The position numbers and the translations under genes are program-made. This document shows positions 21,077-32,434 of a stretch of DNA of 64,000 bases, piece by piece. The DNA comes from Rachicladosporium sp. CCFEE 5018 (lineage: Eukaryota; Ascomycota; Dothideomycetes; Cladosporiales; Cladosporiaceae). The stretch is from assembly GCA_002077045.2 (NCBI GenBank), contig KZ111147.1:1064176-1128175 (forward strand), read 5' to 3'. The first letter of the stretch is position 1. Every line of letters starts with the position of its first letter. The notes beneath the pieces were generated by a model. The model made no database searches, was not told where the DNA came from, and was given only the letters and a program-made list of their open reading frames with translations.

Positions 21077-23002
21077 ATGAGCGAGTCAAAGGCTTCAAGC
21101 GGAACCGATGGCGTCTCGTCCAAACGTCCGAACTTCCTGGTGATTGTTGCGGATGACTTGGGATTCAGTGATTTGGGCTGCTTCGGAGGCGAAATCAGGA
21201 CGCCTAACCTTGACAAGCTTGCGAGCAATGGTTTGCGATTCACGGACTTCCATGCGGCGGCAGCATGTAGTCCAAGTCGTGCAATGTAAGACGATCAGGT
21301 ATCGGCTGCTTGGTGCGATAGCGCTAATCAAGTGCAGGCTCATGACTGGCACCGACCACCACATAGCCGGCCTGGGCAACCTCATCGAGTGGACTAATCG
21401 CTCTGATCAGAACGCTCCATCCGAAGGCGAGATCAAGCATTGGTCAACCGCTCCCCAACGGGGCATGCCAGGCTACGAGGGATATCTCAACGAGCGTGTC
21501 GTGACGCTTCCAGAGCTGCTACATGATGCCGGATATCTCACCGTCATGGCTGGCAAGTGGCATCTGGGACTAGTTCCTGAACGCTTTCCGTACAAGCGTG
21601 GCTTCGAACGTAGCTTTGCGCACTTACCCGCATGCTCGAATCACTACGCTTACGAGCCGCAGCTGAACGGCCAGGATCAAATACCTGGCTTCATGACGAT
21701 GAGCTTCATCGCATTGCATTCCGAGGATGGCGAGTATGTGAAGAAGCTGCCCACAGATTGGTATAGCAGCAACGGGTACGGAGCCAAGATGCTGTCATAC
21801 CTCAAGGATCGCAAACAGGCTAACGACGAACGGCCGTTTTTGCCTACTTCCCGTTCACGGCTCCTCACTGGCCACTTCAAGCACCCGACGAGTTCATAGA
21901 GCACTACAAAGGCGTCTACGACGATGGACCAGATGTGTTGAGAGACCGTCGATTGCAGCGCATGAAGGACATGGGCCTCTGTGCTCCAGACGTCGAGCCT
22001 CACCCGGTGGTCGCAGACGAGGTCAAGGAATGGAAAAATCTCACAGTCGAAGAGAAGGAGAAGTCCTGCAAAGCCATGGAAGTCTTCGCCGCTATGGTCG
22101 AATGCATCGATCATAATGTTGGCAAGGTTGTCGACTACCTCGAAGAGACAGGCGAGCTAGATAACACCTTCGTCTGTTTCATGTCCGATAATGGAGCCGA
22201 AGGTGCGGCATACGAGGCCTACCCGATAGTGCAGGGCACCATGCTCCAGCATCTGCAGAAGTACTACGACAATTCACTGGAGAATCTCGGCCGTGGTAAC
22301 AGCTTCATCTGGTATGGTCCGCGTTGGGCACAAGCAGCTACAGCACCAAGTCGCTTGTACAAAGCATTCACGACGGAAGGCGGTGTGCGCGTGCCGTTCC
22401 TGGCCAAGATGCCTTCTCAGTACTCTTCGAGTGTCAAGCCCGGTAGCATCACGAATCAGTTCAGCACTATCATGGACCTTGCGCCGACCATACTCGAGAT
22501 GGCGGGGGTCAAGCATCCTGCTCCAACCTACCAAAATCGCGAAGTTGTACACATGCGAGGCGCCTCAATGTTGCCGTACCTGGAGTCCACCAACCCACGG
22601 ATACACTCAGAAGACCACATCACCGGCTGGGAGACCTGTGGACGCGCAGCCCTGCGTCATGGAAACTACAAGATCCTCTTCATTCCCAGGCCGAAGGGAC
22701 CAGAGAAGTGGCAGCTCTACGACCTGTCCGTCGATCCGGGCGAGATCCACGATCTCGCTGAGCAGCAGCCAGAGAGACTGGAGAAGATGATCAAGATGTG
22801 GGAGCAATACGTGCTCGAGACTGGTGTTGTGCCTCTGGCGCCTGCTCTGGGAGAGTGGATTGAGGCTACGGAAGGTCAGATGCCTGAAAATGCGTGGATG
22901 GAGTACGAGTATTGGAAGGACGGGGCGAGAGATGAACCCGAGAAGTTTAGGAAGGATCTTCCGAGATTTCAACGAGTGGGAGATGTAGTGCAGGCGAGGT
23001 AG
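21077..23002 (+). pseudogene. AtsA-like arylsulfatase with a 1-base frameshift (unit 2)
   Basis: The enzyme class hydrolyses sulfate esters using a formylglycine made from Cys or Ser. Exon 1 is 21077-21285 and exon 2 is 21338-23002; the 52-nt intron splits the codon after the active-site motif. Visible are the metal-binding DD at residues 26-27 (VIVADDLG), the catalytic motif C64-S-P-S-R68, then MTGTDHHIAGLGNL and GKWHLG. The frame breaks in a run of five T at 21837-21841. The upstream frame reads ERPFLPTSRS and stops, while the +1 frame continues with the family sequence AYFPFTAPHWPLQAP up to TAG 23002. One more base would give 624 residues. The break is either an inactivating deletion or a homopolymer error; strong conservation on both sides favours an error or a very recent loss. 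There is no signal peptide. Confidence 0.85.
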
Positions 23003-24063
23003 AGCTCTACATCTCCGCCCAGACGGTCCATCACGACAGCCTTGTTGTGCACGCATCACAGATGCAGGATCTGTCTCCAATGCCTCCACGCTCCCAAAAG
23101 TTCTAAGATTTCTCATGCCATTATCAACCGCACCACGACTCTGAGCGGCTAGGCCAATCGCCGTGGAGAGAGGTATCCCTAGGCCGCCCCAGGTTGAAGA
23201 TGCGGCGATGCCTCTCGCGACAGTTCGACTGATGTCACGTGCGGCTGTCGGCCAAAGCAGGTAAGTCATATTGCACGGACCAGGCGACTTTCCTTCAAAT
23301 CAGCGTGCCCCTCACCCACTCTTCCTTCTCTTTCTTTCTCCATGGTATTGTGTGTATGGTCGTTGACAGAACCCGACTGACGGAAGCGGTGATCAATTAT
23401 AATGTGACCGTGGAAGCCGGTCGATGAGTGCGCGTGGCACATGCGCCTCACAAGTTGAGGTACCGGTGCAGCGTTGGGGCTAGTATCATTGCGACGGTGA
23501 TGACGCGGGCTTCTTCGTGCGCCGTCTCTCGCTCGCGGTGGTACTGGAACCTCGTGGGCGAAAGCTCTTAGGCCAGATGTCAATGGGCAGGGATGTTCAC
23601 CTTCTATGGGCGGCAAGAGAGCCCCTGGAACCCATCACTGCGAGCAAGAATCTCTCCCCTCTTCGCGTGAACCTTGACCGCTGGTCGTGTTCAATATTGT
23701 GATCGGAACGATGCGACTCTCGTATGGACGTTCAGCACTGTGCTATTACCCGTTCTTGGAGTGCACGGACTGTCGTTCGTCAGAGCGAAGGCTATCGACG
23801 TATGTTTTGATCTCTTCGCTGATAGACGGTTGCAGATTCTCGCCGCGTACGTATTCGGAAAGGCTATACGAAGAGCTGTGCTACAAATTTTTGAAGAAGA
23901 TGGCAGCAGGCTCCAGTCTCTATGCATGCTTTTCCTCAACCCGACCGCGATAGAGACCATGTGGTCTACATTCATTTTCAGTTTTGCCTTACAGGCTGCT
24001 GTGCCTGCAGGTGCTGGCCCAAATACTTGCAAATACTAGCGCCTTGGGACTGTCATTTCTATC
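23003..24063. other. Spacer downstream of arylsulfatase (unit 2)
   Basis: About 1.06 kb. It holds the candidate small spliced ORF (23232-23427). A frame over 23674-24039 is open here and in unit 1, with conservative changes in more than one frame, so coding cannot be decided. Confidence 0.4.
23232..23427 (+). CDS. Candidate small spliced ORF, early stop (unit 2)
   Basis: Exon 23232-23260 joins to 23370-23427 through the same CAG/GTAAGT donor and TTGACAG acceptor as in unit 1. The product is 28 residues because of TGA 23425-23427; unit 1 has CGA there and continues to 76 residues. A CpG-type C-to-T change explains the difference. It may be a decayed gene or no gene. Confidence 0.15.
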
Positions 24064-24506
24064 ATGCTATACATACTGTCGATGTCGACGATGCTATCGG
24101 CCATGACCGCTCATCAGGCCAATGGCAGTCCCAAGATGCAGCTTCATGACTCGTTTGGACTTACGAATGCGACTTTATTCCACCCGACCGAGTTACTTGT
24201 CCTTGATGGTCCTCGAGTGGACCTCGATCCAAAGTTCGCTGCCACACGGTTCGACTCCTACCACGATGCACTGAGCGAATGTCAGTAGTACTATAACCGA
24301 GGAGAGCATATGAGCATCTGCGGTGGCCTGGCTGATGCTTCCGCAGACTACGAATCCATACACAACATCTTGAATTGGTAGACGATCTGGCGACAGAGCT
24401 GCGCCAGGGCCGAGAAGTCGACAGCATGTCGGCCGGGGAACTCGACAGGATGGTCAAGAACGATCTTGATGTAATCCGCCTGGAAATGCCAGCCACTCGG
24501 CAGTGA
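24064..24506 (+). CDS. Small hypothetical protein, intact copy (unit 2)
   Basis: Exons are 24064-24284 and 24347-24506, with a 62-nt intron (GTAGTA...CCGCAG), giving 126 residues. The spliced frame is supported because the second exon, read in the frame the splice gives, is a clean amphipathic stretch ('LELVDDLATELRQGREVD') that ends at TGA. The N-terminal part contains 'FGLTNATLFHPTELLVLDGP'. No family is recognised. Two Met at residues 12 and 15 are alternative starts, and upstream exons are possible. The unit 1 copy is frameshifted. Confidence 0.5.
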
Positions 24507-25227
24507 CCGTCACATTGAGTAATTGAGGCGGGTGTTGTTCAAAAGTTTTGTGGCGATGGCTGCGTGGCCGCCGTGGACGGAGAGTCTCGCGTGGGTCTGG
24601 CACTACTTCGCCGTGTAGACTTGTCAGTACTTGCACATCTACCTCCTTTCTTTCACTTGCGGCCGTCTTCCTGCCTCTTACGGACGCGTAAATCAGGATC
24701 CCATGCTGCTCTCTGTGCATCTTTCGCCGCCTGTCGCCCGCCCCCATTTGATGTCCGACTCTCTGCCGCTCCTCTGTACCAGACTGCATTTGTATGCAGC
24801 GGTGCATAGGAAAGGACTCTTGCAATCGGAGAGGCTGCCGCTTTCACTGTCTTCGAAACTCACTCCATATGCTAGGCAGACGGTCCTGCTCGTGCCCATC
24901 CACGGTTCACTGCCCGAGAGTGCGGCCCTGACATAACGTGTAGACCCATTTCCCACCATTACCATTCGCCGAGTGCACAGCATCAGAATCAATGGAACAT
25001 CCACGTAGCTCTCGCTGCAGCCCTCGCTCTCCCAGGCTTACATCCCCAGCTCACCCTACGCACTTATGAGAAAGCCACTTGTATAACGGAAAACACTCGG
25101 ACACTCGTACACTCCCCTACAACTACCACTACACTCCCTCCCCACCTCACCTCCCACACCAACTCCCTCCATCTTACACCCCTCCAACCCCAACAAATCA
25201 GCGCCCCACCCGAGCGCGCACTCAGGT
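24507..25227. other. Spacer between hypothetical gene and BRE1 (unit 2)
   Basis: No gene is recognised. A C/A/T-rich stretch (about 25090-25200) lies just past the BRE1 stop. It lacks about 93 bp that unit 1 has. Confidence 0.5.
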
Positions 25228-27620
25228 CTAAGCAAGCACAATCCTCATGCTATCATTACTCCCAAAAGCCTTGCCACAACTCGGACACTTCCTGTTACGG
25301 TTCGAGACCAACCCCGCCACACACCCATCACAAAGCACATGCCCGCAAGTCTTGAGCGCAGTGTTCCGCAGATTCTTATTGCAGATGGGACATATCGCTA
25401 CGGCCTGTCGGAAAACGTCAGTATCACTCTTGGATGCAGATGAAGGTTTAGAAGAGGTAGGGGATGAGAACATACCCGCCAGATATCGTCGCCCTCTCCG
25501 CCAGAACCGGAGGACTTGAGGCTGGATTTGCGGAAGGCATCGAACTCGGCCTTGCTAGTCTCGAGCTGCGTGGTGGCGATTTCGAGAGCCTCTTCGGCGG
25601 AACGGCGGGCTTTGGCTGCTGAGAGGGAGTCGGTGTCTTTACTCTCTACTAGCTTCTTGAGGTCATCGACTTGCTTAGCTAGACCTTCCTTGAGCGTCGT
25701 GGCGTCTTTGGCTTTCTGCTCTACGGCGCGGTACTGCGTTTCCAGCTTGGTGATGCCTTCTTTGGCCTCTGCGACCTGGCGTTCCAGGCCAGCGACTAGC
25801 TCGCGGGACTTGCCATCCGTGTCTTTGAGTGAAGAAATGATCTCGCCGGAGCGAGTGTTCTGCGACTTCAGGATGCGCAGTTCCTGTTCGCGGGCTTCTT
25901 TGGCTTTCATGGCGCCGAAATACTTCTGCTCTGCCTTCACTTTCTCTGCATTAAGGCGCGCAACCAGCTCCTCGGAGTTGAGTAGCTCGGTATACTTCTT
26001 CGACGCAAGATTGTTGGTCTTCTTGTACGCCTCCTCTAGTGAAGGAATCTCCTTGTTCAGCATATCGTACGCACTTTGAAGCGAGTGAAGCTTCGACTTC
26101 AGAGCATCATTATCCAGAACCTCAGCCTCGCCGTTCATCGTCGGTGCGTCTTGCAGCTGAAGCTTCAAGCGCTCCACTTCAGATTCCAAAGACTGAATGC
26201 GATGCTCGTGGGCGACTGCGAGGTCCCTTGCTTGCTCCGAAGAAGCACGACGATCCTCCTCGCCGCTTTTGCGGATCGCTAGCTCAGAGGTGAGCTCGTC
26301 GCGTGAGTGTCGTATCCTAGCAAGGTCGACCTCGCAGCGTGCGATTTGACTCTCGGTCTCGATCGTGTTGTTACGGTCTTCCTCGTCGATCTGCATGCGG
26401 TAGCTTGTCCGCTCTGCTTGCAGCTTCTGAGCCTCCTCTCGCAATTGCACATTAGTAGCCTCAAGGTCGTTCACACGCTTAATCACTTCCTCGTGCTGAG
26501 ACTTGAAGGTCTTGAACAGTGCAGTCTCGGCGTAGTCGTCGTCAGATAACGTCGAGATCTTTGTCCTTGCAGCTGAAAGTGCAGTGGTCAAGCGCTCGTT
26601 TTCAGTCTCCATCTCTTCCAGTTGCCTCTTCCTGAGCTCGGCCAGTGCAGTCGCCTCTTTCCGGGCAGCCTCGGCCTCCTCGTTTGCGACGCCATTCTCC
26701 AGCTCTCCGTTAGTCTCCGAGTGGTCTCGTTTCGGCGTGTCAGACGTCGCAGGTGCAGATGCCTCAACGCTACCTCCAGTCATGGCCTGACGCTCCAGCT
26801 TCTGTACTTGCACACTCTTCGCACGCTCCACCTGCTTCTCTGCCTTGATGTAGCGCATGGATGCAGTCTCGAGACGTGTGTTAAGCTGTGCCATTTCCGT
26901 GTTCGCTTGCTGGTATGCTGCGATTGCCGATTTCTCGCTGGCCAAAATCGATGCAAGCTGAGATTGCAAGTCGCGTACTTCGGGCGAGGCAGATGGTATA
27001 CGGGAGAAGATTTCCGCGATCGCCAGCTTGACATTGTCCGACCGGGCATGCAAGTGTGTCGAGAAAACCTCGTGATCCTTGAACTCAAGTGCGGTCCTGA
27101 ACATTTCACCACCTATAACCGACTCTCAGCATATTGCCCGCGCATTCCTTGTGTTACTTGGGAGAAGCATACCGGATTGTGATGTTACCGGAGGCAGGGT
27201 ATCAGCCGCGATGAGGCGGACTTCGTCAAGCAGCTGTGAAAACCACGCATCGACAGTGCGGAGGTGGTCATCGTGGTCGCGCTGCTTCACGAGGAGCTCG
27301 TCGTAAGACTTCTCCAAGACCTTCTTCTGCTTCTTGTACTCGTTCATTTGGCGGAGGATGGCATCCTTTTGGAAGGACTGCAGGTAATGCTAGGTCAGCC
27401 ACGCCATCCGCTGTACAGCGCAGGATCGATGGTTGGCACTCACCTCGATGTTCTTCTCGTTGACTTCGTCCATCCGCATGAGATTCCCGTTCTCATCCTT
27501 CCGTCGCTTCGCCTTGTGCGCGCCATCATCGGCGTCTGGCGCCAGCGAGCGCTTGCGGTCGTCCATCTTGAGCTTGTCAGAGAAGGGAATGGCAATGATG
27601 GGCGCTGTTGTGGTGGTCAT
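25228..27620 (-). CDS. BRE1: Bre1-type RING E3 ubiquitin ligase (unit 2)
   Basis: H2B-K123-type E3 ligase acting with Rad6. Exons are 27620-27444, 27377-27173, 27112-25476 and 25404-25228. The 731-residue length and all exon sizes match unit 1. Coiled coil fills residues 60-670, and the C3HC4 RING is encoded wholly by the last exon. The last intron is GTATGT...CGACAG, 71 nt, and unlike that of unit 1. If it is not removed, the coding frame runs on into intron sequence and misses the RING, so this intron decides whether the ligase is functional. No disabling change is seen. Confidence 0.93.
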
Positions 27621-28177
27621 TTGTGCTGATGAAAGGCTGAAGGCACCCTCTTGCGCCGACTGCGCTACTGCTCACACGACCTCATACAAGCGGCCAGCTC
27701 TTATACTAGCGAGCAAATGTATCACGCTGACGTCCGCTGATGCAAGTATGGAGGGCGGCGCTGATGTTGTTGGGCGCTGATGTCGAGTCTTGTGTAAGAA
27801 GGAGAAACAGGGAGTCAGGTTTGGACACGGCTCTGCGCGAGGCCCAGTGCCAGATGTCCCTGTCTCGAGATTGATCACGTGAAAGGATTGCGACTCGTTC
27901 ACTTGACATATGCAGGCCTGTTGTAGTAGTTACTAGTCAGAACGCCATGGTAAACCGTATCCGCGCCATCGAAAACACTCTCCCGATCGAGTCTTGATCA
28001 GTGTATGTCGACTGTTGATTGCTTGGCGCGGCATGACATCTGGCAAGCGAGCCGTTGCACAAAGTGCTGGCTTAGCTTAGTCACGATTGAAGATCGACCA
28101 TCCCACTCACAACCGCATCTACCTTGCAAGTCTCCCCCTTTCAATGAGCTAACAACACAGCTAGCATCGACACCAGC
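27621..28177. promoter_or_regulatory. Shared BRE1/BDP1 upstream region (unit 2)
   Basis: 557 bp between divergent starts. CACGTG at 27876-27881 is shared with unit 1. The centre (about 27905-28030) differs strongly from unit 1. Confidence 0.5.
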
Positions 28178-30427
28178 ATGTCGATGCTCATCAGCTCCGC
28201 CGCGGCTGGTGCCAAGGCTCCGCCCAAGGCACCACCGCGCCGCCGACCTCTGGGCCCCGCCAGTGCGGCCCCTCCAGCAAAGCCCGCCCCCAAGCCAGCT
28301 GTTGCGGCGCCTGTGTCGGAAGCTCCCTCAGTCGAGACGCCCACTGGTACAGCGCCGGCGCAGGAGCCGTCTTCTCGACCCAGCACAGCAACACAGCAGG
28401 TGCGGTTCGCGGATGCAGTCACGTCGATTGCGCCTTCACGCGTTGTAGCGGAGCTCACAACCGTACCGGCCCCATCGCCTCGTCGAGTTCACCCGCCTAC
28501 TGGTTTGGCTGATGATGCTGTTCATCATGCTGTCGCCGAGACACCGGCACCCGTGCACGTGCAGCAGCAAACGCCTGCACCGACTCAACAGGAACCAAGT
28601 GAAGGTGCTGCGCCTACCGAGATTCTGCAGTCCCCAGCGCCCACTGCTGTTATGGTCAGTAGTGCGGAAGAGGAAATTGCGAGACCAAATAAGCGTACTC
28701 GGGCGTCAGATGGTGTAGCAGAGAAGCCGAGGAAAGCGCCCAAGCGGAGCAGTACACGGAGCAATGCTGCTGTTCAGGCGCATGTGGAGGGCGTGGGTGA
28801 GCTCGAGCCTGCGAGGCCATCGAGTGCCGAAAACGCAGCTGCGAGGTCAAGAACGCGGGACTCGAACGAGCAAGAGGTGGACACAGTTTCTGCCGTGGAG
28901 CCTCAGGCCGTTCCGGTGGAGGGCGGGGAAGCAATATCTGCAGCAGAGAGAACAAGTGCTAAGGGGAAAGCGTCCAAGAAGCCGGCAAACCCGCGTGCGA
29001 AGAAGGCGGCCAAGAGTGCGGCTACAGTACGAGAGGATGATTCAGGCGGGGAAGATCGGACGGCGAGGATCGAAGCTGCGGTTCCAGTGCTGGACGGACT
29101 GGAGACTGCAGCTGGAGATACGACAGAAGCTCTAGCAGCCGTCACAGTTAAGTCGACAGCAAGGCGTGCACCCAGTACAAAGCCGGCTAAGAAACGCACA
29201 CCTCGAACACGGACTGCATCAGAGGAGCTGGCCGACAATGTGGCAGCCGAAGAGGCAGCAGGAGCAGACGAAGAATCTGCGTCCGACCCCGAGCTACACG
29301 AGATCGACCCTAACACTCTGTCCATGTTCCAATTGACACGCCAGAAACGCTATGGCAAGACGTCGAAGCGTGAACAGGAGATGCAAGCTATCGATTGGGA
29401 CGAAGTCGCTCGAAAGCGGCGAGAGGCAGCAGAGGTTCCCATCGCTACTTCAAAAGAGAAGAAAGAGTCAGAGGCGAAGGCGAGAGCTAAGACGGTGAAG
29501 CGGACGAAGAAGTCAAAGTCCCAGACACCCGCCAATGGCATCGCAGAAACGATCGAAGGCGACAATGTCGAGGGAGCTGATGTCGATGACATTGAGGACG
29601 AAGCCGAAGACGACAACGACAAAGCACCCGACAACCTCCCCACCGAAACCCGCGCAACCAACACCACAGTCGGCTTCCGCATCGTAAATGGCGAAATCGT
29701 AATGGACGAAGACACCCTCACCCTCGACCGCCACGCCCTCGCCACAGCCCAAATCGCCTCCGACCTCCACATCGCCGACGAAGCCTCCGACCTCACCCTC
29801 CGCATCAACAACGCAACGCACATGAACGACCGGAAACGCTTCCCCGCCGACCGTGTGCCGGTTTGGAAAGCTAAGAGTGATCCTTGGAGTGAGGAGGAGA
29901 CGGATAGGTTTTATGAGGCGTTGAGGTGCTGGGGGACTGATTTCGGGATTATTGCGAAGTTGTTCCCTGGGAAGACGAGGGCGATGGTGAAGAAGAAGTT
30001 TGGGAGGGAGGAAAGGATTGAGCCGGAGAGGATTGATGCTGCGTTGCTGGGCAGGGCTACTCCGCCACCACCTTCGCTCACGCCTGGTCCGGCTACTGCT
30101 TCTGTGACTCCTGCGCCTGCTCCGGCTGAGAGAGCATCTATGTCCCTGCCACTCTTCGCCCATCAATCCGAGATCCCTCTCTCCGACCTCGAAAAGTTTC
30201 CCTCGCTTGCCGAAGCCGAGGAGGCTATCAAGCTCAGTCTCAAGGACAAAGAAGAGGCTATGGAGGTCTTGCTCGCTGAGGAGGCGGAAGATGAGAGGCA
30301 GAGGGCTGTCATGGAGGAGACGAGGAAGAGGGTGCAGGAGGAGCGGGAGAGGAGGAAAGCGAATGGTGGGAATGGGAAGGGGAGAGGCCGGAGAGTGGGG
30401 CGGGAGGTAGGGTTTGGAGGCGGTTGA
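28178..30427 (+). CDS. BDP1: TFIIIB B'' subunit Bdp1 (unit 2)
   Basis: Pol III initiation factor subunit; single exon, 749 residues. The SANT domain is at about 568-618 and reads VKKKF where unit 1 has VKKKL. The acidic stretch near residues 475-495 differs by small compensating indels (a DNADEDEAEDD-type run in unit 1, DIEDEAEDDND here), yet the total length is the same. That is unlikely to happen in a dead gene. Both copies therefore look functional. Confidence 0.93.
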   Translation: MSMLISSAAAGAKAPPKAPPRRRPLGPASAAPPAKPAPKPAVAAPVSEAPSVETPTGTAPAQEPSSRPSTATQQVRFADAVTSIAPSRVVAELTTVPAPSPRRVHPPTGLADDAVHHAVAETPAPVHVQQQTPAPTQQEPSEGAAPTEILQSPAPTAVMVSSAEEEIARPNKRTRASDGVAEKPRKAPKRSSTRSNAAVQAHVEGVGELEPARPSSAENAAARSRTRDSNEQEVDTVSAVEPQAVPVEGGEAISAAERTSAKGKASKKPANPRAKKAAKSAATVREDDSGGEDRTARIEAAVPVLDGLETAAGDTTEALAAVTVKSTARRAPSTKPAKKRTPRTRTASEELADNVAAEEAAGADEESASDPELHEIDPNTLSMFQLTRQKRYGKTSKREQEMQAIDWDEVARKRREAAEVPIATSKEKKESEAKARAKTVKRTKKSKSQTPANGIAETIEGDNVEGADVDDIEDEAEDDNDKAPDNLPTETRATNTTVGFRIVNGEIVMDEDTLTLDRHALATAQIASDLHIADEASDLTLRINNATHMNDRKRFPADRVPVWKAKSDPWSEEETDRFYEALRCWGTDFGIIAKLFPGKTRAMVKKKFGREERIEPERIDAALLGRATPPPPSLTPGPATASVTPAPAPAERASMSLPLFAHQSEIPLSDLEKFPSLAEAEEAIKLSLKDKEEAMEVLLAEEAEDERQRAVMEETRKRVQEERERRKANGGNGKGRGRRVGREVGFGGG

Positions 30428-30902
30428 GATGCTGCTTGGAGGGGATGGGTGGGGCTGGGCTGTTGGGAATGGATGTGATGATGAGATGACTGGGACGAGA
30501 CTATGATGGCGAACAGAGGCTTTACACGACTACAGCACGCGAGGCGTGTCCTCTCTGAAGATCTGACAAGCGGGTCACGCTACTATCAGCTTAGCCACAG
30601 CAGTGGACGACTGGACTGCTACCCCTGTGGGAGGCTCATCTCAAGGCGAAAGTGCACAGGAGCATTTTGAATTCTCCTCTCTCACACGTGCGGCGCAGGC
30701 GAAATAGACCGCCGTGAGTACACCTGTAGATGCACAAGATAACTTGGGACTTCTGGGCAAATCATAAAAGGGTTTCGTAGACAGCGTAAAATCGATGCTC
30801 GAACTCCTGGACTGCAGACCTTCAATGCGTGCACAAAAAACCAAATGGGTATCTCTGATGCATCCTTTCCCAACACCTCTATCCCCTTCCTGGAACATCC
30901 AT
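30428..30902. other. Convergent spacer BDP1-GPI19 (unit 2)
   Basis: 475 bp tail-to-tail spacer, poorly alignable with unit 1 beyond its first 90 bp. It lacks the TC microsatellite. No gene is seen. Confidence 0.5.
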
Positions 30903-32057
30903 TCATCCGTCCCCTCCATACAAAATCTCACAAACCCCACCAATAGGTATATCCATCACCGCATCCGTCCCCTCGTTCCAAAGCGTCTTCCAGTCCAGCC
31001 CCAGCTCTGACCCATACCCCACCGGACTGGCTTGCCGACTCCTAGCCTTAGGCGTGATCTGCCCTCCATTCTTGGCCGTACCCCGTCTAGGACTAGGCGG
31101 CGGCCGCAGCGGCATAGCAGCACCCCTCAATCCACTTCTCGCCCTTGCCGAAGACCCAGCAGTCTGTGTCGCTGCCTCCCAGCTCGGCCGTTCATCTCGA
31201 ATCAAGTTGCCCTGCCGATCCACGACCGCGACGTTAGCGGCTTCGTCGACCAGACAGGCGACGCTTGAGAGTGGTAAGGTCAAGTAGCCCGTATTGTAGC
31301 CTGCTAGCGCGACGTAGATCCAGAGGACAAAGACGACGCTCCAAGCTGGGACTGCGAGAGCCCACCAGCGGTTGGGGTAGTACGTTATTCCTAGGCTTCG
31401 GAGGAAGGGACTTGGGAGGTAGGCCCAGAGGAGGTAGACCATGAATGCTAGGCTTGAGGAGAGGTAGAGCGTGAAGCCGTAGTATTCGTATGTCGGTATT
31501 TTGGGCGTTGCGCGCGGTAGGGGCGTGGCTGTGCCGGTTGTGGGAGCGGCGGGATGGGAAGACGCTTCGTCGGAGGAGATATCAGGCGTTGAAGGGCGGG
31601 AGGGCAACTTATACGGCGGTCGCAGGAGTGAAGTCAAGGAGGGACTCGGAGGAAGGGGCGTGGGAGGGCGATTGTAGAAAGGCGGTGCGAAGTGGTTTGG
31701 AAGGAAGGAGTGGGAGCGGGAGGGGTGGGCGTAGAGGCTCCGAGGCGGGAGGGAGGACGGCGGCTCGGTGTCATCGTCGTCTGAGTCCGATTCGGAGGCA
31801 GATGTGGATGCTTCTGAGGGCAGGGCTGAGGAAACAGGCGAGGGCGGGTCGAGGGTGAAGCTGTCGAGGGAGATGGCTTCGGAGGGGGAGGTGACTATTT
31901 CGGGGGAGGTTGTTGGAGGATAGTCTGGGCGGGGTGGAGGTTTCGTGGAGGGGTCTTGGAGGGAGCGGAGGGTGGGGAGATTGGGAGTGGACCTGGATTG
32001 GAAGCCTGTTGGTACTGGAGGCGGCTTCGATGGCGTGCCTCGACTTTGGGGTGGCAT
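30903..32057 (-). CDS. GPI19: PIG-P/Gpi19 subunit of GPI-GlcNAc transferase (unit 2)
   Basis: ER membrane subunit of the GlcNAc-PI synthesis complex; single exon, 384 residues. The domain order is the same as in unit 1: a disordered Pro/Ser-rich N-terminal half, then the PIG-P domain with two membrane helices and the DIPIGGVCEILYGG end. Here the protein stops two residues after that motif. It also lacks several residues in the linker between 'RPSWEAAT' and 'ARSG'. The missing tail lies beyond the conserved domain, so activity is probably kept. Confidence 0.9.
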   Translation of the reverse strand: MPPQSRGTPSKPPPVPTGFQSRSTPNLPTLRSLQDPSTKPPPRPDYPPTTSPEIVTSPSEAISLDSFTLDPPSPVSSALPSEASTSASESDSDDDDTEPPSSLPPRSLYAHPSRSHSFLPNHFAPPFYNRPPTPLPPSPSLTSLLRPPYKLPSRPSTPDISSDEASSHPAAPTTGTATPLPRATPKIPTYEYYGFTLYLSSSLAFMVYLLWAYLPSPFLRSLGITYYPNRWWALAVPAWSVVFVLWIYVALAGYNTGYLTLPLSSVACLVDEAANVAVVDRQGNLIRDERPSWEAATQTAGSSARARSGLRGAAMPLRPPPSPRRGTAKNGGQITPKARSRQASPVGYGSELGLDWKTLWNEGTDAVMDIPIGGVCEILYGGDG

Positions 32058-32434
32058 CGTGACGAGACGATAATCTCGTTGTGTGAAGAGCTACGTACGT
32101 ACACACTGCATTGGACAGGGACCGAGGGGACAGGCAATGCGACTAAGCGACCGGGGCAAATGGGCCCGCTGCCTGCCGGAACTCTGTGAGCTTACCTTGA
32201 GGTCAATTGGGAGGTGCAAGGTGAACCAGATGCATATTGAAAAATACCTCCGCATCTCCCGTATTTCCATGGGTAGGCATAGAGCCACGTCTGGTGCAAG
32301 TCATTACGTTTGCCAGCTAGTACCTAGGACTCCGCCGTACCTGTCGTCCAGCGCCCTCACAAAGTAGAGACGCCATCACCCTTCCTGATCCTCACTGTCG
32401 GCTGCACTGCTACAAACAGCTACCGTCTGCGGTC

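Noticed and set aside
13066..23002. Secondary-metabolite gene cluster around the P450
   Set aside because: Neighbours are a cell wall regulator, a sugar porter and a sulfatase; no backbone synthase or pathway regulator is present.
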